6,824 nt of DNA from a bacterium (GTDB taxonomy: Bacteria > T1Sed10-126). Location of the stretch: contig PWOD01000068.1 in assembly GCA_003557545.1 (NCBI GenBank), forward strand, positions 1 to 6,824, read 5' to 3'. The stretch's first letter is position 1; each line of letters begins with the position of its first letter. The position numbers and the translations under genes are program-made. The notes under the pieces are model-generated. The model was not told where the DNA came from. It ran no database searches and saw nothing but the letters and a program-made list of their open reading frames with translations. Shown one piece after another: positions 1-5,003 of this stretch.

Positions 1-72
1 CTTAATTTTTTGTGGGAGATGAATATAGGTTTTCACAGTTTGCCTGCCTGACAGTTAAATATCATAAATGAT

Positions 73-106
73 TTTCTGCGGGCTGCTTTGAGGCAGCCCG
101 CAGAAA
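73..106 (-). terminator. Hairpin terminator after rubrerythrin
   Basis: A perfect 14-bp inverted repeat (73-86 pairing with 93-106) encloses a 6-nt loop. Its G+C-rich core lies only 5 nt past the rubrerythrin stop codon on the minus strand. The sequence beyond the stem on that strand is A/T-rich but is not a clean T-run, so this could be an intrinsic terminator of weak form or a stabilising 3' hairpin. Position and stem strength support the call; the missing U-tract lowers confidence. Confidence 0.7.
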
Positions 107-111
107 TCTGG

Positions 112-615
112 TTAGCGTTCTACTTTGAAATATTTTTCCTGCTTACTACCGCAAATCGGACATCTTTCAGGAATAGATCCCAGTACTGTATGACCACACA
201 CTTCACACAGGTAAAGATCCTGAACCGGCATATCCTCACCAGCTTCAGCCATCCGTAAAGCTTCACTGTACAGAGTGCTGTGAACCTGCTCAGCTTCCAG
301 GGCAAATCTAAACCCTGTGCTGGCCTGGGTCTCACCCTCAGCTTCAGATTCTACTAAAAATTCAGGATACATATCCTTATATTCATAATCCTCACCGGCA
401 ATCGCCGACTTGAGATTTTCCTCTGTATCCCCAACCTTACCCATAGCCCGAAGATGATTGTGGGCGTGAATTGTTTCGGCCTCAGCAATCCCTCTGAACA
501 GATAAGCGATCTGCTCAAATCCCTCCGACTCCGCTCTGTCAGCAAAGGCCAGATACTTACGATTGGCCTGACTTTCACCACTAAAAGCGGCTTCTAAATT
601 TTCTTTTGTTCCCAT
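112..615 (-). CDS. rbr: Rubrerythrin (non-haem di-iron peroxidase with C-terminal rubredoxin domain)
   Basis: This 167-residue protein has the two-domain rubrerythrin layout. Residues 1-130 form a ferritin-like four-helix bundle whose di-iron ligands are visible: Glu14 in the first helix, the ETIH motif (Glu47, His50), Glu residues around 91-93, and EQVH (Glu109, His112). Residues 137-160 are a rubredoxin-type FeS4 site with CEVC (137, 140) and CPIC (152, 155). Rubrerythrins of anaerobes reduce hydrogen peroxide to water in the cytoplasm, using electrons from NADH via rubredoxin-type carriers. The length is slightly shorter than the classic ~190 residues but normal for the compact clostridial type. 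The ATG at 615 is preceded by GGGAGGTAA at a good distance. It is a single-gene unit with its own promoter, a PerR-like operator and a 3' hairpin. Family assignment is secure; the exact peroxide role is inferred from the family. Confidence 0.96.
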   Translation of the reverse strand: MGTKENLEAAFSGESQANRKYLAFADRAESEGFEQIAYLFRGIAEAETIHAHNHLRAMGKVGDTEENLKSAIAGEDYEYKDMYPEFLVESEAEGETQASTGFRFALEAEQVHSTLYSEALRMAEAGEDMPVQDLYLCEVCGHTVLGSIPERCPICGSKQEKYFKVER

Positions 616-620
616 ACATA

Positions 621-629
621 TTACCTCCC
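621..629 (-). promoter_or_regulatory. Ribosome binding site of rubrerythrin
   Basis: Read on the minus strand this is GGGAGGTAA, a strong match to the 3' end of 16S rRNA, placed just upstream of the ATG at 615. It fixes the rubrerythrin start. Confidence 0.85.
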
Positions 630-640
630 AGTAAATTAAT

Positions 641-667
641 CTGTTAACTACTAATAATCTTTAACAG
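641..667 (-). repeat. Inverted repeat in rubrerythrin leader
   Basis: CTGTTAA at 641-647 and TTAACAG at 661-667 form a perfect 7-bp inverted repeat around a 13-nt A/T-rich loop, within the predicted 5' untranslated leader of the rubrerythrin mRNA. It could be a weak leader hairpin; no function can be assigned from sequence. Confidence 0.4.
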
Positions 668-678
668 GTTTTTTAACC

Positions 679-697
679 TTTTAGAACTATTCTAAAA
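679..697. promoter_or_regulatory. PerR-like operator palindrome
   Basis: Two perfect 8-bp arms, TTTTAGAA (679-686) and TTCTAAAA (690-697), flank the 3-bp centre CTA. Aligned as a 7-1-7 site, the core at 681-695 matches the Bacillus PerR box TTATAATnATTATAA at 11 of 14 defined positions. The site abuts the -10 box of the rubrerythrin promoter on its downstream side and would cover the transcription start, a classic place for repressor binding. Regulation by PerR (peroxide sensing, Fur family) is an inference. Another Fur-family or unrelated dimeric regulator could use the same site. The spacing does not fit a LexA box. Confidence 0.65.
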
Positions 698-726
698 ATT
701 ATATTCTACTAACAGAGATTTTTCAA
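698..726 (-). promoter_or_regulatory. Sigma-A type promoter of rubrerythrin
   Basis: On the minus strand a -35 box TTGAAA (721-726) and a perfect -10 box TATAAT (698-703) are separated by exactly 17 nt (704-720). Transcription should start near 690, inside the adjacent palindrome, giving a leader of about 75 nt. This near-consensus promoter suggests high expression when derepressed. Confidence 0.85.
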
Positions 727-744
727 TAATATTGATCTAAATCG

Positions 745-773
745 TTGGCAATCTATTGCTCAAAATGTATTCT
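745..773 (+). promoter_or_regulatory. Candidate promoter of the lipoprotein-GNAT pair
   Basis: TTGGCA (745-750) and TATTCT (768-773) lie 17 nt apart on the plus strand, with a TG directly before the -10. The -35 box matches consensus at five of six positions and the -10 at four. A start near 780 would give a leader of about 50 nt before the ATG at 832. The placement is sensible but the match is moderate. Confidence 0.4.
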
Positions 774-831
774 TAAATAGTCCTATGACAGGGTTGCCAT
801 CGACAATCAAACCGGCAGGAGTGAACAGTTA

Positions 832-2136
832 ATGTTAAGATCTAAAATGCCACTGGAAATTTTTTGGCTTCTAACAATCGTCACTATAATTTTTTTGCCG
901 GTCAGCGGCTGTAGTCATGAAATTATCGAAGCTGATATTTCCTCACAACTTTTTTTACAATTAAACGATATCCACTTTAACCGCGGCCCAATCACTCAAC
1001 CACAACTTCCCGGTGAGACTATCAGTTTAAAATTAACTCTTCTGCCGCCCACGGAGATCGAGTATCAGAAAAAACAGACAACCTGGTTCTGGTTAAAAGA
1101 TGGGACTCCTCTCAAAACAGCGGAGGGTAACAGCCTGGAATTTACCGTTGGACCACAACCGGTAAAGATCACTGCCGGTCATCAGACCAGCTGGAAAGCT
1201 CCTGGAGAGCGACGGAAGCTGGTTCAAAACCATCAATCTATTGATATACACCTGGCTCCGGCAGTTCGACGAAAACCGGACCAATCAGCGATAAACGGCT
1301 TTGAAATCGGTCATTTGCCCGACGCGAGCGGACGCCACTGTATCTATCAAAATCAACTACTGGTCACCAATGCCGGTTATTCTTACTACCGGTCAACCAC
1401 CGGGGATAGCCCCCTGGGAACTGTATTTTTTGGCCAGCTACTCAACCCTCTTGTTGATCAAACCGGAGCGCTTCAGATTAATAATCAACATATAGCTATA
1501 GAGATTAACGATATTACCGGCTGGCTTCCTGAACAGGCTGTATTAAATCCGAACAGCATCAGACTGCATCCCCATCAGTATGATCAACCGGAATGGTTTT
1601 ATCCGGTGACAGCGGAAAACAGAACCGGTTATGTAATACCTGGTCTTCGGTGGGAACAGTTTGATCATGACAGCTATGTCAGGCAAACTGAAGATAGTTC
1701 GATAACCCGATATATACCAGTCGAACGGCGATTAATTACCGAACTTAACGATCTCCGAGAAAAACTACTGGAGCAAAACCTTCCTCACCAGTTAACACTA
1801 CTCGCCGGATCTCGAAACCCTGCCTATAATCTTGCCGGGATTGGACAACCGGGAAACCTCAAGGCCATCTTTAGCCGGCACCAGTATGGAGACGCTGTAG
1901 ATCTAATCGTCGACAGTACCGGTGATGGCCGTCTGGATGATTTAACCGGTGACGGGCAGATAACAGTTGAGGATGCAAAAATATTAGCTGAAACCATCAG
2001 AACTATACGCCGGGAAAGTGGGATTCAGGGTGGGATCGGCCTGTACGATCATCATGACGTCAAAAATCGTATTCAAACCCCCTACCTGCATATTGACCAG
2101 CGTGGATTTCCGGCCAGCTGGACAGTTCTAAAATGA
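832..2136 (+). CDS. Lipoprotein with C-terminal M15-type (DUF882/Peptidase_M15_3-like) peptidase domain and EF-hand-like insert
   Basis: This 434-residue protein starts with a lipoprotein signal: a lysine, a hydrophobic run (8-22) and the lipobox V-S-G-C with lipidated Cys27, so it should be anchored on the outer face of the cytoplasmic membrane. Residues about 40-145 look beta-rich and Ig-like, and 155-240 resemble an SH3-like beta region; both calls are loose. The C-terminal ~140 residues carry the M15 zinc signature SRHQYGDAVDL (His350, Asp357) and a later LHID (His420, Asp422). Relatives cleave peptidoglycan cross-links or D-Ala-D-Ala peptides, but the ExxH glutamate of VanX/VanY enzymes is absent before His420, as in the DUF882/M15_3 branch. 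Between the metal motifs lie two DxTGDG calcium-type loops (361-372, 370-381). An AGGAG (817-821) sits 10 nt before the ATG. The stop overlaps the next gene's start (ATGA), so the two are probably co-translated. Family is fairly sure; substrate unknown. Confidence 0.8.
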   Translation: MLRSKMPLEIFWLLTIVTIIFLPVSGCSHEIIEADISSQLFLQLNDIHFNRGPITQPQLPGETISLKLTLLPPTEIEYQKKQTTWFWLKDGTPLKTAEGNSLEFTVGPQPVKITAGHQTSWKAPGERRKLVQNHQSIDIHLAPAVRRKPDQSAINGFEIGHLPDASGRHCIYQNQLLVTNAGYSYYRSTTGDSPLGTVFFGQLLNPLVDQTGALQINNQHIAIEINDITGWLPEQAVLNPNSIRLHPHQYDQPEWFYPVTAENRTGYVIPGLRWEQFDHDSYVRQTEDSSITRYIPVERRLITELNDLREKLLEQNLPHQLTLLAGSRNPAYNLAGIGQPGNLKAIFSRHQYGDAVDLIVDSTGDGRLDDLTGDGQITVEDAKILAETIRTIRRESGIQGGIGLYDHHDVKNRIQTPYLHIDQRGFPASWTVLK

Positions 2137-3092
2137 TCAACTTCCACTGGTATGAAACAACCGATCGGCAGTTAGATGATCAGCTAACAGCACTGGCCAG
2201 TACTCCCGGCGCAAGCATTACTACAAACCAATATAAATCTTCCTCCCGGCCACTAACAAATCGACAAAACAGGAGGAAAAAACTTTGGTTGGGTGGATTT
2301 ATCAATCAACGGTTAGCAACCTGGATCGAACTAACAGCCAACCCCCTCCACAGCAATCAGCTGGGCAAACCGGTCTTCTACGTCACTGAAGAACTCCTGC
2401 AAAACAATTCAGTTCAACTGAGAAATTCAGTTTTAAAAGAAATCATCAAACAGCACTCAAACAGTTTCATTTTCTTCTCACAACCGGCCGACTGTAAAAA
2501 AACTATAAATTTTTATCAACAGCAACCACAATTATCCGACAATGGTTGCGATATTTATATGTCTAAATCCAATCCCGGTTTACCCCTGAAAAAAACTTTC
2601 TCATCGGACCAATACTTTACGGTCACAGGAGCCGATCTAAAGCGCAAACAGCTTACCGACCTGATTGCCGAATACAACCAGAGCCGGTTACACACCAACG
2701 GGCCCTACAACAGTTCCGACACCCAAAAAATTTTTCAGGCCTGGATCCAGCAGAGATTTTCCAGAGAACGGGGAAAGCTTATAGGTTTAACCTGCAGAAG
2801 TGAACTTGTCGGTATTATTCTGGTTGATCTGACCGGTTCCAAAAAGCAGTCGAAGCGCCCAACCGGCCAGCTACTTTTCTTACAAATAAAAGACTCCCAC
2901 CAGGGTGCCGGTTTAGGAAATTTGCTACTCCACCGGGGAGAAGCCTGGTTAAAAAGCAACCAGGCCAGGCAGATCAATCTCCGGGTTAATAAAAAAAATA
3001 ATGGGGCTCGTAAATTTTACCAGCAACGGGGTTACAGCGAAATAAGCCGCTACCGGAGATTTGTTTTCATTCCCCATAAATTCCATAAATAA
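2133..3092 (+). CDS. GNAT-family N-acetyltransferase, probable tandem GNAT
   Basis: This 319-residue protein is predicted cytoplasmic, with no signal peptide or membrane segment. The C-terminal half (about 160-315) is a clear GNAT fold: a beta strand LLFLQIKDSHQ leads into the acetyl-CoA pyrophosphate loop QGAGLG (257-262), followed by a helix, strand INLRV (281-285), N-rich turn NKKNNGA and the FYQQRGY end motif (295-301). The first half (about 50-145) follows a similar order of elements and ends with its own FYQQ (127-130), but lacks the glycine-rich loop, so it looks like a decayed second GNAT unit. Such proteins move an acetyl group from acetyl-CoA to an amine; the acceptor here cannot be told. 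Its ATG lies within the ATGA overlap with the peptidase lipoprotein gene, which implies translational coupling. Its last 26 bp overlap the convergent radical-SAM gene. Confidence 0.8.
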   Translation: MINFHWYETTDRQLDDQLTALASTPGASITTNQYKSSSRPLTNRQNRRKKLWLGGFINQRLATWIELTANPLHSNQLGKPVFYVTEELLQNNSVQLRNSVLKEIIKQHSNSFIFFSQPADCKKTINFYQQQPQLSDNGCDIYMSKSNPGLPLKKTFSSDQYFTVTGADLKRKQLTDLIAEYNQSRLHTNGPYNSSDTQKIFQAWIQQRFSRERGKLIGLTCRSELVGIILVDLTGSKKQSKRPTGQLLFLQIKDSHQGAGLGNLLLHRGEAWLKSNQARQINLRVNKKNNGARKFYQQRGYSEISRYRRFVFIPHKFHK

Positions 3093-4122
3093 TCTCTCCA
3101 CAGCCAGGACAGCTATCGCCCGTTAGTTCAACCTGCTGCAGCTCATATCCCCGCCGGTCGACCAGAACTTTTCGACAGCCCGGGCAACAGGTCTTTTCCG
3201 CCTCCCCTACCTGGCCCGGAAGATTTCCACAATAAACATATTTCATCCCCCGGCTTCGGGCTATATCATAGGCCTTCTGCAAAGTTTTTGCCGGTGTCGA
3301 CGGATGATCTTTCCAGCGATAAGCCCCCTGGAATGCTGTCAGATGCCAGGGAATATCTACTGATATATTTGCTAAAAAATCCGCCATCCGGGTCAGCTCT
3401 TCCGCATCATCGTTTACCCGGGGGATCAGCAATGTAATAACCTCAAGATGGAACTCCTGTTGGTAAATAATTTTAAGCGCCTGTTTGACCGGTTCAACCC
3501 GTCCGCCCAGCCGCTGATAGCTACCCGGACTCCAACCTTTAAAATCAAGGTTGAACAGATCGGTAAAGGGACGTAAATAATCTACCGTTTGAGCTGTTAC
3601 ATAACCGTTTGAAACATACCCGGTAAGATAACCCTCCTGCTTCACCAGTCGGAAGATCTGTCTCCACCACTCACTGCTTATCAACGGTTCATTATAGGTC
3701 GCGATCACAGCCCGTGCCGCGGTTTGTTCAGCCAACCCGACAATCTCCTCGGGCTCTATCTGCCGGTATCGCACAGCTGCAGCAGGGTCGGTTGGGACCT
3801 GGGATATAGTCCAGTTTTGACAGTAAGGACAGCTTAGATTACAACCTAAATTACCCAGGGATAACGCCTGCTGTCCGGGATATACATGATAGAAAGGTTT
3901 TTTTTCAAGTGGGTCAAGCTGACAGCTAGAAATATATCCATAGGGCACATATAGCTGGCCCTGATGATTCCAGCGGATTCCACAGATCCCGGCTTCTCCG
4001 GGGGAGATCCGACAGTGATGAGCGCAACAGAGACACTGCACCTGGCCCTGCTCCTCTTTTCGACTCAACTGCTTGCTGGCGGGCTGCGTCATTTTCCGGA
4101 GACTGTCAACGGAATTTCCCAT
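3067..4122 (-). CDS. amrS: AmmeMemoRadiSam-system radical SAM protein (AmrS-like, PflA-related)
   Basis: This 351-residue protein is a cytoplasmic radical-SAM enzyme. The cluster motif is CNLSCPYC (Cys94, Cys98, Cys101; CxxxCxxC), which holds the [4Fe-4S] cluster that cleaves S-adenosylmethionine. It follows a cysteine-rich N-terminal box (Cys30, 32, 33, 37, 47, ending GICGIR) typical of this PflA-like family. The conserved YCGNLPG segment is at about 297-303. A C-terminal zinc-ribbon-like tail has CCPGC (312-316) and CPGC (338-341). The physiological substrate of the family is not established. The ATG at 4122 is chosen because AAGGAG (4131-4136) lies 8 nt before it; a GTG at 4131 would overlap that site. 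The gene is monocistronic here; AMMECR1-like and Memo-like partner genes are not in the window. Family assignment is firm, function unknown. Confidence 0.92.
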   Translation of the reverse strand: MGNSVDSLRKMTQPASKQLSRKEEQGQVQCLCCAHHCRISPGEAGICGIRWNHQGQLYVPYGYISSCQLDPLEKKPFYHVYPGQQALSLGNLGCNLSCPYCQNWTISQVPTDPAAAVRYRQIEPEEIVGLAEQTAARAVIATYNEPLISSEWWRQIFRLVKQEGYLTGYVSNGYVTAQTVDYLRPFTDLFNLDFKGWSPGSYQRLGGRVEPVKQALKIIYQQEFHLEVITLLIPRVNDDAEELTRMADFLANISVDIPWHLTAFQGAYRWKDHPSTPAKTLQKAYDIARSRGMKYVYCGNLPGQVGEAEKTCCPGCRKVLVDRRGYELQQVELTGDSCPGCGEIIYGIYGE

Positions 4123-4130
4123 GCTCACCA

Positions 4131-4136
4131 CTCCTT
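4131..4136 (-). promoter_or_regulatory. Ribosome binding site deciding the amrS start
   Basis: On the minus strand this reads AAGGAG, 8 nt upstream of the ATG at 4122. It overlaps the more distal in-frame GTG (4129-4131) and is only about 2 nt from a second GTG (4126-4128), so the ATG is the likely start. Confidence 0.75.
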
Positions 4137-4141
4137 GTTAG

Positions 4142-4214
4142 AAACTCTCCCGGTCACTGAATATTCTATGCTCTTCAGAAACTAATTTGAAGTCACTATC
4201 CTCCTGGAGAGTTT
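4142..4214. repeat. 9-bp inverted repeat across the amrS/nitroreductase divergent region
   Basis: AAACTCTCC (4142-4150) and GGAGAGTTT (4206-4214) are perfect inverted copies 55 nt apart. The right copy runs into a TTGACA hexamer on the plus strand; the left copy lies in the amrS leader on the minus strand. GTCACT also occurs twice between and beside the arms (4153-4158, 4192-4197). A shared operator for both divergent promoters is possible but unproven. Confidence 0.4.
4163..4191 (-). promoter_or_regulatory. Candidate amrS promoter
   Basis: On the minus strand TTCAAA (4186-4191) and TAGAAT (4163-4168) are separated by 17 nt. The -10 box matches consensus at five of six positions and the -35 at four. 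Transcription would start near 4156, about 35 nt before the ATG. Confidence 0.45.
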
Positions 4215-4241
4215 GACAGACAGTTCAAAATGTCTTACCTT
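4213..4241 (+). promoter_or_regulatory. Candidate nitroreductase promoter with perfect -35
   Basis: TTGACA (4213-4218) is a perfect -35 hexamer. The best -10 at 17-nt spacing is TACCTT (4236-4241), a poor match, so an activator may be needed or the hexamer may be chance. The leader would be about 25 nt, just containing the Shine-Dalgarno site at 4264. Confidence 0.3.
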
Positions 4242-4263
4242 AAAATTGAAGTTAAAATTCCTC

Positions 4264-4272
4264 AGGAGGTGA
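4264..4272 (+). promoter_or_regulatory. Strong Shine-Dalgarno ahead of a gene without a normal start codon
   Basis: AGGAGGTGA is a nine-base match to the anti-Shine-Dalgarno end of 16S rRNA. No ATG, GTG or TTG follows at usable distance in the nitroreductase frame: the codons after it are CTG, ACT, ATC. This site argues that translation begins here rather than at the TTG at 4333, which has no such site. Confidence 0.7.
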
Positions 4273-4995
4273 CTGACTATCAACTATCAAATCTTTACCG
4301 CTGTCGGCCTGATAATTTTAGTAATAATTCCCTTGAGCTGTAACCGGGTTGAAAATTATCAACTTAACAGGGATTTTATCCAACCAGAGGAGGTGATTCA
4401 GCTACCCTCACCGGACAATATAGGGGAGGACTCAATTTCCCTCGAAACAGCCCTGGAGGAACGACGTTCAATAAGAGAGTTTGACAACCGCCCCCTCACG
4501 CAACAGGAACTATCCCAACTACTCTGGGCGGCCCAGGGTATTACCGATCCCCGGGGATTTAGAACAGCACCCTCAGCCGGAGCTATCTACCCTCTGGAAA
4601 TCTTTGTTACGATTGAGAATGTAACAGATTTAAAAGCCGGATTTTATCGTTATAATCCCGAAGATAACGAACTCGACCGGCTGATCAGCGGCTCTTTTCA
4701 AACTGACCTTGCCCGCGCTGCGCTAGGACAGCGATGGGTCGAAGAAGCTCCGATCAATCTACTGTTCGGGGCTGTTTTAGAGAGGATTGAGCCGCGCTAT
4801 GGAGAACGGGCAAAACGCTATACTGACATGGAAATCGGACATGCAGCCCAGAATGTCTACCTGCAGTCTGTAGCCAGTAATTTAGGAACAGTGAGTGTTG
4901 GGGCCTTCGATGAAAATAGGGTGAGCAGCCTATTCGATCTCCCGAACAGCGTCAAACCAAGGCTAATTATGCCGGTAGGAGCCCCCAGAGACTGA
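4273..4995 (+). CDS. SagB/ThcOx-type nitroreductase-fold protein, probable lipoprotein with non-canonical start
   Basis: The frame opens right after a TGA at 4270-4272, so 4273 (CTG) is its earliest codon and gives 240 residues; the first conventional start, TTG at 4333, would give 220. I prefer the long form because residues 7-20 form a hydrophobic core followed by P-L-S-C (Cys23), a lipoprotein-like signal, and because a strong Shine-Dalgarno precedes it. The mature part is a SagB/ThcOx-type FMN-dependent nitroreductase domain: RRSIREF (64-70, FMN phosphate contacts in the family), LSQLLWAAQG (80-89), the signature APSAGAIYPLE (99-109) and MEIGHAAQN (186-194). Relatives oxidise azolines to azoles in peptide natural products or reduce nitro/quinone compounds, but no cyclodehydratase gene is nearby. 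The exact start is uncertain. It converges on metW with an 8-nt gap. Family is sure; substrate unknown. Confidence 0.85.
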   Translation: MTINYQIFTAVGLIILVIIPLSCNRVENYQLNRDFIQPEEVIQLPSPDNIGEDSISLETALEERRSIREFDNRPLTQQELSQLLWAAQGITDPRGFRTAPSAGAIYPLEIFVTIENVTDLKAGFYRYNPEDNELDRLISGSFQTDLARAALGQRWVEEAPINLLFGAVLERIEPRYGERAKRYTDMEIGHAAQNVYLQSVASNLGTVSVGAFDENRVSSLFDLPNSVKPRLIMPVGAPRD

Positions 4996-5003
4996 TCCGG
5001 ATT

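Noticed and set aside
1-72. Possible small gene or gene end at the left edge (GGGAG before ATG at about 19)
   Set aside because: The frame closes after about ten codons and shows no known similarity; the stretch is too short to judge.
61-72. Short inverted repeat ATCAT-AA-ATGAT next to the terminator
   Set aside because: Only 5 bp and A/T-rich; likely chance.
681-695. LexA/SOS box reading of the rubrerythrin palindrome
   Set aside because: LexA boxes of Firmicutes are GAAC-N4-GTTC; here the arms are GAA and TTC with a 3-nt centre.
4129-4131. GTG as the amrS start
   Set aside because: It overlaps the Shine-Dalgarno site; the ATG at 4122 has ideal spacing.
3964-4185. Plus-strand open frame over the start of amrS
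   Set aside because: It is antisense to the cysteine-rich N-terminus of the radical-SAM gene and shows no family features.
4269-4343. GTG-initiated 24-codon frame right at the strong Shine-Dalgarno, a possible leader peptide
   Set aside because: The GTG overlaps the Shine-Dalgarno itself, and the competing frame encodes a convincing signal peptide in the same bases.
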